From: Rheum nobile
Lineage: Eukaryota; Streptophyta; Magnoliopsida; Caryophyllales; Polygonaceae
Direction: 5' to 3'
DNA length: 64,000 nt
Assembly: GCA_027886185.1 (NCBI GenBank)
Contig: WOAB01000728.1
Coordinates: 124,001-188,000, forward strand
Part shown: one piece after another, positions 1 to 11,596 of the stretch
How positions within the stretch are numbered: the first letter of the stretch is position 1
How the letters are laid out: each line of letters begins with the position of its first letter
The notes under the pieces: model-generated
Seen by the model: the letters and a program-made list of their open reading frames with translations, nothing else
Database searches by the model: none
What the model was told of the DNA's origin: nothing
Position numbers and translations under genes: made by a program

Positions 1-756
1 CCACGACGACTACGTTCGTCCATACTTTCCTCCGCTCAGCTTGTTGAAGCCACCCGCGTCATTCCCTGAGGCATTGAAAGACACCAGAAGGCCAGAGAAC
101 GATAAAGAGATCTTAGAGACCTTCAGTAATTGCGAGGTAAACATTTCGTTGATCACATTGATTAAGAGCATCCCTCGCTATGCAAATTTTTGAAGGAATT
201 ATGTAAGATCAAGAGGAAGCAACGAGGGAAAACGAAGAAGAAGGTTCAAGTGAATGAGAATGTCTCCGCTATGCTACAAAAGCGGATGCCTAAGAAATGC
301 AGTGACCCTGGCATGTTTAGCATTCCTTGCAAGATAGGTGACACCACGTTCGATAAAGCCATGCTGGATTTGGGGGCATCTATAAATGTGTTGCCTCTCT
401 CGCTGTATGAATCTTTGGGGCTTGGACCATTGCATGAGACAGGGACGGTGATTCAATTGGCGGATATGTCTACTGTGTATCCCAAAGGAGTCGTGCAAGA
501 TGTTTTGGTAGAGGTCGATAAGCTGATTTTCCCTGCTGACTTCTTTGTGATGGATACGGGACAAGACAAGCATGCAGCCCCTGTGATGTTGGGTAGGCCG
601 TTTATGAAAATGGCGAATACAAAGATTGATGTGAGTAGTGGTTCACTCACCATGGAGTTTGATGGGGTGAGGGTCGAATACAATATTGATGATGCAAAGA
701 GACACCCTCCTGATTCTGACCCCAAGTGTTCGATTGATGTGAGCAACCCAAGTTGA
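1..756 (+). pseudogene. Gag C-terminus and retropepsin of Athila-like element
   Basis: Part of a retrotransposon polyprotein. The upstream frame (to about 185) reads a Gag-like segment ending PRYANF, then a stop. The frame continuing from 190 (KELCKIKRKQRGKTKKK, VQVNENVSAML) is the direct continuation, so a one-base frameshift lies near 180-190. The aspartic protease core is clear: AMLDLGASINVLP carries the catalytic D in the plant DLGA form of DSGA/DTGA, and VMLGRPFMKMA is the second retropepsin motif. The frame stops at 754-756 where RT would be expected. Sure of the family, less sure whether the pol loss is ancestral to this subfamily. Confidence 0.85.
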
Positions 757-2087
757 TTCGAAGGGCACCATGTCGAGCCACGACAGTAACCAAGACGCTG
801 CTCGGGAAGCAACCCGAGGTATGTTATTCTTTTCATGTCTTTTCGTTTCAAGTTTTTATTTGTGTTGTTTCGTGTTTAGACTAACCTGCAGGTAGGAGAC
901 TCGAAGACAAAATTCAAAGACGAGATTTACCTCACTACATAAGCGAAACCGTGACCGCGGAAATATTTCCGCGACCACGATTTGACCACTGTAAGTCTCC
1001 TCCTTCGAAAAAAAAAAAAATCGAAAAAAAAAACAAAAAAAATTCTGAAGAAAGCGGCTCAGTTGTCCAATTTTTACTCCGAGAGCCGGCTCACATCATG
1101 CTGCCAAGGAGGAGACATTAGCCCAACATTTTTATTTGGCACCGATGATGGCCCGACATTAGACAGCTGATGAGGAGGAGCTCCAGAGCCAACTGCAGAT
1201 ACGATGATTGATATGGAGCGATAGAGCCCACTACAAGATTACATTAGGGTTCTGAATCTGTGTTCATAGAAGGCACGTGCAACCTCATTTCTTTAATGTG
1301 CCACTTCACCTTACAATGGATCTATTTGGTTGCACGTGGAGTTTGCTTGAGTAGGACCGCCGCAACACCAGAGACTTGTGTTTTCAATGATTTACCGCCA
1401 GCCCCGACGTCCACATCCAGGCCACCTCGGCGACGGTGTGAGTATTTTTCTGCCTTCCCTTGTGCTTCATCTTTTAGTCTTTCATTACATTGAAGACAAT
1501 GCAATATTTAAGCATGGGGGAGTGATCTATACTTGCTAGTCGCCTGAATGAAAAAGAAAAAAAAAATCTTGGGATAAGCTGAAAACCCGAAATGGCGGCT
1601 TAGGCAATAAGCAGGTGGCCCGGACCAGCATTAGGTTGGGGTAACAAGAGGTCAAGAGTGATGAGAGTTTTGTGAGCCCATCTATAGAAAAATGAAATGA
1701 GTGGCTAGGTGAAAACCCGAAAGGGCGCCGGGCAAAATGAGTGAAAAGAAGAAGAGTGATTATTAGGATTCCTCATTTTTCCTGGCATGGTGACATAAGT
1801 GTTGGAGCTATAAGGAGGATTCGGGTAGGTCACTTTGGGAGTTATAAGAAGTTAGACTGGAGCTAGGATTAGATGGTCACTTTCACTCTATGGTGTTCGG
1901 GTTAAGCTTGGGAGAAGTACTCTGCTTTCCTTAAAGCTTGTGTGTTGTGTTGATTGTGTTGGTGCCCTGGAGATTCATGAGTAGGTACGGTTCTTAGTGG
2001 ATAGTTTTGTTGTGCTTCATGAGACCTTGGGTATTTCATTGGAGGAGTAGGTTTCTATTAGCTTACTCGAGGACGAGCAAGGTTTAA

Positions 2088-2100
2088 GCATGGGGGAATT
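2088..2100 (+). other. Polypurine tract (plus-strand primer)
   Basis: GCATGGGGGAATT lies immediately 5' of the LTR start at 2101. In LTR retrotransposons this purine tract primes plus-strand DNA synthesis. A second similar tract at 1513-1523 is not followed by an LTR start. Confidence 0.6.
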
Positions 2101-3367
2101 TGATCCGCTCTACTTTGTAGTGCGTAACTAGGAGTTGTTACTGGATATTAGGTACCATTTTGTGTGGGTTTAGAAGATATTTGAGGAGAATGGAGTTGTA
2201 GAGAAGAAGTGGTGAAAAGGAGATTTTAACGGAGTATTATTGAAGACATTAAGGAGCGGTGAAGGCGAAGCATGCACCGAGTGAAGGCCGCGAGCGCGGA
2301 AGGTTGGCCGCGGGCGTGGAAGCTTGGCCGCGGGCGTAGAAGGATTGTCGCGGGTGCGGTTGGACGACAGAAGCAAGAGTTCAGCGAAGTGCATTTCCGC
2401 GGGCACGAAAGTTTGGCCGCGATCGCGGATTTCCCTACTGGCGCGGTGCGGCGTCGACGATTCGTCCGAGATCTTTGTTTACCTTATTTCTTTTTATTCC
2501 GGTTATTATGTTTTAGGAAGATATTATTTCTTATCTTAGGAATTAGGTTTTGCTAGGTTATTTATCTTTCTTTGTTAGCAGCCTTTTCATAATCACATCA
2601 TCGTTCATTATTTTTCCCTTAGAGTTTTATGCTTTGAATACTATGAAGAACTAAGCAACCATTGCTTAGTCCGACGATTGAAGCCTTCGTTTGTATTTGG
2701 TTGTGAGATTATAACTCTATTTCCTTTCTTTTGATTATATTGATTCTCTTTGTGCTTCATCCCATTGATTCTTGCTGATTTGACTAGTCTGATCATCTAG
2801 TTGATATTAGTGATTTTCTATTGCTAGGGTTTGGATATTTCTGGTTGAAATCCCTTATCTTGTGTAGCAACCACAATTTACAAGAACTGGTTGTGAATGT
2901 TTATTGTGAAGAGAATTGATTACATGTCGAGTACTGACTAGTTGTTAAGTATTGCATGTATCCTGCTTAATTCTTATGCTTACTGCTGCCATTAGATTGA
3001 ATCTTGATGGTTTCTTGATTGTTTAATGGTAAGTATTTTCAGGGCTGGTTGACCTGTCTATATACATAAGATCGGAATAGGAATATTCATTGGTAGGAAT
3101 TAGAGATAATCTAGGATAAACCAATCAAACTGAAGTATGGATATTTGTCTGGCTAAGTTACTTCTCACCCGTTGATTACATCTTTTGCATTGATTTACAT
3201 TGTTACGTGATACAAACCAAAAATCCCCCCTTTTGTTACTATTGGCATACAACCTTTGCAATTAGGAAGATTGCTTACCTCCTTGTGGGATCGATCCTTA
3301 TTTATCCTACTACGTTAGTTAGGTTTTTGAGGTTATTTGATAAGAGTCCACGACAAACCCCTCATCA
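2101..3367 (+). repeat. 3' LTR of the Athila-like element
   Basis: The LTR begins TGATCCGCTC directly after the polypurine tract (GCATGGGGGAATT) and ends CCCCTCATCA, so the ends are TGAT...ATCA. The length is about 1267 bp. Right at the boundary, coding sequence of a DUF1985-type gene starts on the opposite strand, which supports the end point. A cluster of CCGCGGGCG-type direct repeats lies at 2284-2440. The 5' LTR partner is outside the window and cannot be compared. Confidence 0.8.
2284..2440 (+). repeat. GC-rich CCGCGGGCG direct-repeat cluster in the LTR
   Basis: At least six imperfect copies of GGCCGCGGGCGTGGAAG-like units are strung in tandem (GGCCGCGAGCGCGGAAGG, GGCCGCGGGCGTGGAAGC, GTCGCGGGTGCGG, CCGCGGGCACGAAAG, CCGCGATCGCGG). 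A related CCGCGGAAATATTTCCGCG palindrome is at 955-973 in the internal region. CpG density is far above the surroundings. The function is unknown; promoter or transposon-protein binding are possibilities. Confidence 0.6.
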
Positions 3368-3880
3368 AAAATGATACCTGCTGCAACATTTTCAAAACTT
3401 TTCCAAACGGGCCATCCAAAACTCGTTGCCAATCCGCATGTGTCAACTTGTTTTCAATCTCACGAACAAAGTGCACCCTACAGTTGATGTTAATTCTTCC
3501 GTACAAAGGTTCACCTCTGAAATAATTGTACCTAATCTACAAACCAAATGAAAATAACCATAAACAAACGAAATCGAACCATTTGAGAAGCCTCAGACGA
3601 CAGATAAAACAAAAAATTCTAAACAAACACTCCCGCCACAAAGTAATTTCAGACGGATGACAAGACAATTGAAAAATTACCCTAAGCCCTAAACAGAAAA
3701 TGTAGACAACTTACATCCCCTTTAAAGATTACGGGTTTTTTCCCCTTTACTGGTTTTGCTTTTGGCCTCGACCTGCCCTTCCCGGATTTTTTTCCTATGG
3801 TACTGTCAAAAGTGTTTTCCCCTTTCACATGCACTTCGTCCCTCTGCTTCTTCTTCTTTCAAACCTGCATGTCATCTTAT
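3368..3880 (-). pseudogene. 5' fragment of a second DUF1985/Ulp1-type TE gene, cut off by the LTR element
   Basis: Reading leftward, 3535-3368 encodes a segment with LYGRININCR, HADWQRVLDGPFGK and VLKMLQQVSF. It aligns residue for residue with the start of the DUF1985 domain in the neighbouring gene (FIGRVNQNCR, LVDWQRIIGGPFG). Upstream, about 3845-3723 encodes a lysine-rich exon (KKSGKGRSRPKAKPVKGKK) with a GTAAGT donor, and the DUF1985 exon is preceded by a TTTGTAG acceptor. The frame is open up to the LTR boundary at 3367, where homology ends abruptly. The rest of the gene should lie left of the retroelement, outside the window. Confidence 0.75.
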
Positions 3881-4677
3881 TTTCTCTTCCTTTTCTCTCC
3901 ACTCTTCTTTGGGCTCGATTATTTACGGTCTCTAAGCACTACCATTTTCTAGGGTTTTTTGTAACGCGCTTCAGAGGTTAAGGAAAAGTTCGGGGAGGGG
4001 CGAGTAAGTAAAAATGGAGTTGCAGAGTTGCAGAAAGATGGAGGGAGTAAGAAAATGTGGAGATGGACTTGGTAAGAAAAAATGGACTTCAAGAGTAAGC
4101 AAAAATCGAGTCTAGCGTTAATAGGAAAAGATGGAGGAGTTGAAGAGTCGCCTTCTGGGGAAGAAGAAAATGTCTGATAACAATGATGGATGTTTGCAAA
4201 GTCACCTTATGGGGAAGAAGAAATTATCTTCTTTTGGAGGGAATTTTGGAGGGTAAACAGGGAGGGCCTTTTGCGAGCATTCGAACTTCGAAGAAAGGTA
4301 AACAGGGTTATGTCTTACCCTTTTTATTCCAAATTAAATATTATTAAAAAGGTAAACACAATGGTAAACACAAACAAATAATATTAAAAAATAATTTTGT
4401 ACCCTAAAACAACAAAAATAAAAGGATAATTCCGACAATAGGATTATACAATGTGACAAAAAACATATGTACGCAAAATATAAAGAAACTTCACTAACAG
4501 GAATTATGAACAACACTGACAGGAAGTATGCAATTTTGCTAGATGTCCATTATATTTTTAACATAGCTTATTGTCAACAAGACAAGTCAATTCTAGCAAA
4601 AACCACCCAACAAGGAATCATACAACACTATCCCAACTACAGTGAAGCTTACATGAAAGTGAATAATATATCCTCCA
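3880..4677. other. Noncoding spacer between the two DUF1985/Ulp1 genes
   Basis: Contains purine-rich leader-like sequence (3960-4310: repeated AAGATGGAG and GTAAGAAAA blocks), presumably promoter and leader of the truncated left gene, then AT-rich sequence that would be 3' flank of the right gene. No conserved reading frame is seen. Confidence 0.5.
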
Positions 4678-7600
4678 CTAGTCAAACCAGTTCATATCGA
4701 AAATACTAACGACTATCCTTTTTCTGTACTGATCCACAAATTTGTCACCCACGTTCACGATGTTTTGACGTCCGAAACTTAGCATTTCTATGTACTTGAT
4801 CGTGAAGACGCCACAATCGCCCCTGCACACAAGTAAAAAATGTAGTTGGTTTCCTCATATTATAACCAATTTCACACCAAAAAATGAACAATTTATGTAA
4901 ACAACTTACCCTCTCTTGTTTCTCTCCAATGTAGGAACACGAGTCACATTTAGGGGATTTTTCCCCCTATCTTCATAAATTGTTGCCAAGGGCTCATATT
5001 GTGCTATCATGACAAGAAGAATATATGTCAATCCTGTAAGGAACCTATGGACTTCCGACAATTTGAACAAATTGACGTCGGGATCGTATACAGTGACACA
5101 CCATTTACTTAGTTGTATCTCTAGAGCTACCCAATGTTTCTCTTTGAAATTGAAGGGGACGTATATACGATCCACGTCCTTCCGATCCTTCCCATAAAGT
5201 GCAGGCAGTTCCCCACGTAGGTATCTCATCTTAGATCGATCAGCAACATAACTTTGCTTATCTGAAAACCATCTATTCATTTCTTTGTCCAACTTATGCT
5301 AAAAAAAGGTGTCCAATATTGCCACTGGTTTGTCACGCACACGACAACCAAGATAATACATACACTCATCCAAGTGCTATAAACCAAAAATATAATATGT
5401 CATACCAGAAATTTAAGACTTGCTGCATGCCACGATAATTTATATAAATAATGAAAGAGGCTTATCTGAGAACTCAACCACCCAATTGGTTGCAACAACT
5501 TCTCAAAAAACTTCTTCTGTAGATGTTCTCCAGTTGGAGAAACAATTTCCTCACTACATCATAAGATGGTTTAATTAACATCTCAAACACGCGTTCATAT
5601 CATCAAGACAGGAGGGACAACTTCCTAACATTTCCTTCGAGTCTAACCAACGACATAATTTATTCGTGACTGAAATAGCTTTGGACGTTGAAACCTTGCA
5701 TCGTTTGGGATTATCGGCTTCTCTGGATAGTCCTATCTTCCTGACAGGATGGTCCCTCAGTTCACGAGTTGTATTAATTATTTTTTTTGAGCTGGTTTTT
5801 CTTGTTGAGACTCCAATTGATTCTTTGATAGAGTCTCCTTCCACCTCAGCTTCTTTTGTTGCTACCGCTAGCGTCTGTAAATAAGTGTTTTCATAAATAA
5901 GATGTTGGTGATCCGAGGGACCATCCTGTCAGGAAGATTTATTGATGCATACCTCAACTCATTTTGTCCTCCCTTTTTTATTTCCCCCCTTATTCTGAAC
6001 TGTGCCATCTTCATCACCCATCTTCTTTTCTGAACGAGTCTTCCTTGCAAATACGTTTCCTTCTTTCTTATCTTTTTCTTCTTTTGTCATCGTTTTTCCA
6101 TATTTCCCCTCATCTTGTACTGCACCCTCAACATCATCACTCTGAACTGCACCATCTTCATCATCCTTCTTCTTTTTTGAACGATTCTTCCTTGCAAATA
6201 TGTTTCCTTCTTTCTTATCGTCTTCTTCTTTTGTCATCGTTTCTCCATATTTCCCTTCATCTTCTACTACACCCTCAACATCATCTCTATGAACTGCACC
6301 ATCTTCATCATCCTTTTGCTTTTGATAAATAACCATATATCCTAAATTGCAATTGTCGACTTTGATGGCACCTTCATCATCGTCATCATGTAGGGGATTT
6401 GAATCAGACCCCCCCCCCCCCCCATTCTATCCATTTCGACATCCTCATCACGACCATGTACAACATTCTGCTTCAATAAATAACAAATTAGATTTAACTC
6501 ACAAGAAAAATAAGTAAGTGCATCATTCTATATTGTTTGTCAAAAACAGAGCTTTATGCATCATCCAACTTATAAATATTGACTTTCTATTAACTAACTA
6601 TGACAATCCTGTTATAATGTTTGTCAAAAAACAGGCCTTAACTTACAATAAATATAAGTAACTGTCAATCTCAAGTTTAAAACAGTGACATTTTAACTTT
6701 ATAAAATGACATTACTATTCTACATTCCGACAAGAAAAAATGCTTAAGCTTCCACGAAATAAAAATCTAAGTTCCCAAACAAAACTTAATAACGATTGTT
6801 GAAATTTATCTTACCTCATCTTCCTCTTGTTCAATGTCCTCTTCTTCATCATTTGTTGAACCTGAGTTGTTGAATACCCTCTTCTTGATCTTTTGTTCCA
6901 TTATGCCCAAGGTTTTATTCATAGCACCAAATCCTGCGTCCACTTGGTTTTCCAAATTAATCATACGCTCATGAAGCTCTTTCATAGCGCACATCATCTG
7001 TCTTGCATCCAGGCCTGAATACTTCACAGTGGGGGCAGGGTCCGAATCACACTTTCCTTTTCTTATACCATTGATAGACCTCTTATTACTTACCTCGAAT
7101 TTCTCAACTGCCTTGTCAAAGTAAGTGTCCTTCACTTCCCCATCAAATTTGCATTCTTTTAAGACCTCCACTTCAACTTCTTCCTCTATTAACACCACAT
7201 TTGGAATAAAACGGGATGTGGCCTTCCCCAAGAAAGACTCCACAGCCGTTGCATCAGGTTGTGAATCTGATGATCATCGTAGACCGCGTGGGTAGGCCTC
7301 CTTATCCACCAAATGTGCAAACGCTGAAGCAATTGATTTAACAGCTTCAAATAGCCAAACCTGAACCGCAGTTTTTCTTGTTAGTATGATACTTATTTCT
7401 TGTAATAAACCATCAATATATTGTAACTATAATACCAACTTCAAAACAATATACATTACATCCTGTCGTGTTACCTGAAAGGTCATTGGCAACCCCTTGA
7501 GTTTGTAACCCAACCTTGCACTTGAGTATCTGCTTGTTTCAACCGTTTCCAATCTATTCTTCACCGTTGAACTCAATCCCTGGTGAGTTTCAATGTAGCT

Positions 7601-8330
7601 AACCCTACCCCACGGGAATTTCGTGAATCGATCGATATCAGTCAATAATTTGACATGACCCGTGCTTATGCGAACCTTTTTCTCAACCCCAAGAATGACG
7701 CCCTCTAATATAATCAATAATGACATCTTATATTTCAAAGGGCTATCAGGCTGTGTACGCATAAATAATGACTCTAGCTCACCCAACGTCAAATTCTGTA
7801 CATCAAATAACTCTTTCACAGTATTTGTATCCGAGTTTAGCTCATTATCATTCATTCTGCGACAGCATAACCCCGTCACAAGTGCAAATTCCTTCATTGA
7901 AAAACACAGCAACTGTCCTTGCAGGTCATACCACATCTCCCACAACTTCCTCGTTTCTACTTGACGGAATAAAACGTAATGTACAAGCTGGCATGAAAAG
8001 GTTTGTCGATGAACCATCTTCACAGTAGGTCCAAATGGACCACCTATTATCCTCTGCCAGTCCACAAGGGATAGGCATTTCTCAATAATTTTCAGCAATT
8101 CACGCCGACAGTTTTGGTTGACTCTGCCGATGAATTTTTTCCCTTCAAATCTCAATAAATGACCCTAAAAAATACAAATTATACGAGGTCAATAAATACA
8201 AAAGGAACATATACTTAAAAACTACATGATAGGATGTCAAATATGGAAAACTACACACAATGAGCTAACCAAAATTTACCTTTTTACCCATTTCAATTTC
8301 CTCTGTTTCAATATGGAAAACTACACCACT
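4678..8330 (-). pseudogene. DUF1985 - Ulp1 (C48) cysteine protease gene of MULE type, nearly intact
   Basis: Leftward spliced gene. DUF1985 is in the exon ~8160-7475 (LVDWQRIIGGPFGPTVKMVH, FPWGRVSY), with donor GTAACA. The next exon, from about 7350 to 6827, is hydrophilic with a coiled-coil-like segment (MKELHERMINLENQV). A repeat exon lies at 6336-5959. The C48 peptidase runs from 5292 to 4678: catalytic His in KEKHWVALEI (5134-5136), Asp in VTVYDPD (5083-5085), Cys in GDCGVFTIKYIE (4813-4815), stop TAG at 4678-4680. The 4910-4825 intron has GTAAGTT and TGTGCAG. A TGA at about 7274-7276 replaces the Trp expected after PRGLR, and the last intron's phases do not quite match. Ulp1 proteases cleave SUMO; such genes are carried by Kaonashi-type MULEs. 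No transposase is adjacent, so mobilisation is inferred. Confidence 0.8.
5995..6336 (-). repeat. 147-bp in-frame tandem repeat inside the Ulp1 gene
   Basis: A 49-codon unit is present about 2.3 times. Each unit encodes DDEDGAV, DDVEG, DEGKYG, TMTKEE, DKKEGN and FARK motifs in the same order. The period is exactly 147 nt, a multiple of three, so repeat number changes protein length without a frameshift. The product is a highly charged linker between DUF1985 and the protease. Confidence 0.85.
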
Positions 8331-10460
8331 TCAGCTGCATTGGTGGAGATAGACAAACAACAACAAAATATCAACATTTAAGTTTTTTCTAAGCACCAAA
8401 CTGAACATACTCATATGTAGAGATCACACGAGAAGACAAGGAAGTTGCGAGAGTAAGAAAGCTATAATGTCAGACAAATAAAAACATTTAACTTTCAAAA
8501 CACAACAATGTTTCACAAAACTGACATTCTAATTGATCATTTCAACAATAAAACTATACGATGTGACAAATATTTCATCAACGCTGACATGAAATGTTCA
8601 AACAATAGTAATTCCTGCAATTGTGACAAAAACAAAACTAATCTGACATTCTCATTTTACAAACACGAATTTCACAGGTTTATATAATTCGTTGCATTCA
8701 ACTTCACTTCATTTCAGCTCAAACGAACAACAGTGAATCAACCCTAAAATCCAAATGAAAAGCAACGGAGCAAGCCTAAAACGGCGTTGAATGGCTGGAA
8801 CCCTAAAAAATTGGACATACCTACAAGGCTCGAAGGAGATAGATAGAAGAGGAAGATTAATCGGAATCGCGACCGAATCGGGACGTCGGTCGAAGACCTG
8901 AACTTTGTCCCGCGTCTTCGACCTGCAATTTTGGGCCTTAATCAGAGGAGCTCAAGCGTCGATGAAGGGCTCTGTCTGTGGAAAACCTGCAATTTCGCGC
9001 CGAAGAAGGGTTTAAGCTAGCTCGAACGGCGAAGAAGGGTTTCAAGCAAAAAACAAAGCTGAAGATTATGGAGTTTGAATCGATATCATACCTGGAAGAG
9101 AAACCTTGTCGCCGGAAATGGTGAAATTCGTCGGACAAAACAAAGTTGGATTCCGCCGGAGAAGATGAAAACACCTCGAGCTGGGAGAGAGACCTCGGCC
9201 GACGATATTGTTTAGTTTCTGTAGCAACTTTCACATTTCAATTTCAAATTGAAACTGAATTATTATTTTATTTTGTCATAAAATCAGTGTCATGTCATAT
9301 TTTATTTTTCAAAACAAAAACAAAACAAAAACAAAATTCAATTTTCAATTTACCTTTTTTATTTGGGGGGAATTTTTGCAAAAATAGAAGGAAATTATTT
9401 TGAATGGGATAGTCTTGTAAAAAACAAAAGGGATAGACTAGAAGTGCAAATGGATTAGTAACATGGGGTATGGATTGCTATTTCTCTTTTTTAAATGTGG
9501 TGTCTTTTATTAGAAGAGCATAATTTCCAGTTTTAAGAATATAATGGCGTAAGCTTAATTTTTCGTGTTCGGAGTGTGGAAGTTTTGATATGGTCCGTTT
9601 GGTATTTGCGGAATTGCACACTATAATATGTTGTATATGAAAAGTCGATTTTTGGCTCCTCGTATTCTAACCCTGTGGTTTCCCCGGGTCAGATTTTTGC
9701 TTCCTTGTAATATGTTTTGAATTTAGAGGAGTACGTATTATGGGGTTGTGTTGTAGAAGATTGTAGATTTGTTTTTCTATTGTGTTTGTGTAATTTTTGA
9801 ATTTTGTGTGTGCGTATGATAAGGATAATTTTTTAGTCTGTTGGTGTGATCTATTAGGTGGGTGTACAATTGGAGTGTGTGTTAGTAATTTTGTGAAGAT
9901 GTTTATGTATATCTATTTATAGCAATGTTTATATGTAATATAGTATTTTTTTTTTAAAAATATGTTTTTATTCAATATTTATCATTCGTGTTTTGTATAA
10001 TATAAAAGTTGAGATGACATTGATTTGTGGGTTGGATGGATTCACAAATATAGTCGGATTTCTTATGTGTAGTTGTCTAAGTCAATTATATGGATTAATG
10101 GTATGTTTACTTTTCGTATATTATTTAATTTGTAATAGAATTTCTTGAGTGATAGATTTCATTTATCGGTTTGTCTTATTGATTTATATTGGTAATATAA
10201 GTAATCCTTTTTGTGTTATTGATTGTATGCTTTATAGAGGTTTATAATTTTTATTTTGTGTTGTTTTTTTTTTGTATGGTTCATATGTTTGTCTCTAATC
10301 GCATAAGTATTTGTTTGGTATCATCTCCAATTTGGAACTTGTTTTTTTATAAAAAAAATAAGGTTTGAAAGAGAGAGATAACTTTAGTGATTTATTGTTG
10401 TCATAACATGTAATAATTGATACACATTAGTTTCTGTAAAATTTGTAGTATATAATATAA
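8331..10460. other. Upstream region of the Ulp1 gene and AT-rich intergenic DNA
   Basis: 8331-9240 is probably promoter, 5' leader and intron of the leftward Ulp1 gene. It includes open but unrecognised sequence at 8938-9234. From 9240 to 10460 the DNA is strongly AT-rich, with homopolymer runs and no recognisable coding or repeat structure. Confidence 0.5.
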
Positions 10461-10635
10461 GGGGTTTTTGCAGGAAATCACCCGTTATATGGCCGATTTT
10501 GCATGAAATCACCCGTTATATCGATATTTATTTTAAACCACTCAATTATCTATCTCCGTTAACGCAAAGCCACCCAGAGTCATCTGCTGTCCACTTTGCC
10601 GTTTAAATTTATAAAATGTCCCTTTTGGCCTCATT
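10461..10635 (+). repeat. Left TIR of Pack-MULE
   Basis: Pairs with 11597-11767 at roughly 85 to 90 percent by eye, through GTTAACGCAAAGCCACCCAG and the AAATGTCCCTTTTG block at the inner end. Confidence 0.88.
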
Positions 10636-10770
10636 TTTTTTAATTTAGGGGCATATATGTCATTTTGAACCCGATGATATATCGCGATATTTTGCCTTCG
10701 ATATTTTGCCGACAAATTGATATATCTCTTCTAAAACGCCGGGAAAAGTCTCCAAACCACCGATTCCTCT

Positions 10771-11190
10771 ATGGCCGCCGCCATTGATGATGCCACCCGT
10801 GAGCTCGCCGACGACTCCAAGGGAATCTCCAACACCCCGCTGACGCTGATCGTGAGAAAGCCTGGAGTTCCCGACCTCACCATGGTTGACCTCCTCGGAA
10901 TCACCCGTGTCGCCGTCCATGGACAGCCTGAGAACATCTACGAGCAGCCAGTAGCCATTAACGTAGAGTGGGAGCTCCATTTTAATGGAGATTTCACGCC
11001 CGACTTCGACTCGAATCTTCGAATTAAACATTGGGCATTGAAGAGGAAGATTTGTGGAATTCAATTCCTCAATCAATTTGGATTAAATGTGAGCAAGATC
11101 CCTGGGATTTGTCCGAGAATCCAAAGCTCCATCGCGAACGCTAAATTGAATTTCTTCGAAATTCGATTACACCGGATTGAATTGGGATGA
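10771..11190 (+). pseudogene. Captured dynamin-related GTPase fragment (DRP4-like) fused to unrelated sequence
   Basis: Residues 1-59 of the open frame match the G-domain of plant dynamin-related proteins of the DRP4 type: ISNTPLTLIVRKPGVPDLTM, then GITRVAVHGQPENIYEQ. The invariant G3 motif DLPG reads DLLG here, so the loop that contacts the gamma-phosphate is altered. Only about 60 of roughly 600 residues are present. The remaining 80 residues (from PVAINVEWELHF) have no resemblance I recognise and may derive from a second captured locus. It is inside a Pack-MULE, so a transduplicated fragment and not a host gene. Confidence 0.85.
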
Positions 11191-11236
11191 GTGGATCACG
11201 GGATTATGTCGAGGGCTGTTAATGTTTCAAAATCCC

Positions 11237-11244
11237 TATATATA
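11237..11244 (+). promoter_or_regulatory. Candidate TATA box in the Pack-MULE
   Basis: CCCTATATATACCC lies in the second half of the element, followed by a C/A-rich leader-like stretch (11280-11460). It could be a captured promoter; no start codon downstream is convincing. Confidence 0.3.
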
Positions 11245-11596
11245 CCCTTTTGGATTGACCTCCCAATTCATCCAATTTCAACCGAGAATCCACGAATCCT
11301 AGAAAACCTCGACCGCGGCTGTTCTTATCGTTTTCCAGCCACCATCGTGCCCCACCGCCGAAATTGACGCCACCATTGGAACCATCTTGTCGTCCCCTTC
11401 AAAATCCCCATAGTCTCGCACCTGGACTCGCGCCGACGAGCCACCACCGAGCCGAATTGCGTCCGCGTAAATAGTGTCAACCCAAGGTTGAAGACAATGT
11501 CAATTTCGTAATATTTGTCATTTGTGTTAGTAAATGGCTGCCAAATTTTCTACCGAGGAGCGTGTTCCTCACGTTCCTTCATAGGAGAAGACACGA

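Larger units (their letters stand above)
1..3367 (+). mobile_element. Athila-like Ty3/gypsy LTR retrotransposon, 5'-truncated by window edge
   Basis: The window opens inside the gag-protease region and runs to a 3' LTR ending at 3367. Two AAGCATGGGGGA tracts (about 1511 and 2087), one after a GACAATGCAA motif, are typical of the 3' region of plant Athila/Tat elements. No reverse transcriptase, RNase H or integrase reading frame lies between the protease stop (756) and the LTR. The copy is therefore a non-autonomous derivative or an internal deletion. The 757-2100 interval is noncoding, with A-rich runs at 1007-1040 and 1555-1566. The 5' LTR and left TSD lie outside the window. Confidence 0.85.

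Noticed and set aside
982..1170. Lysine-rich frame over the A-run as a retroelement ORF
   Set aside because: Composition comes from poly-A runs; no domain and no continuity with gag-protease.
6406..6425. C run in the Ulp1 region as a functional element
   Set aside because: Simple homopolymer in intron-like sequence; likely slippage or assembly noise.
8938..9234. 98-aa - strand frame upstream of DUF1985 as an extra exon
   Set aside because: No domain, no matching splice sites, and the stretch looks like leader or promoter sequence.
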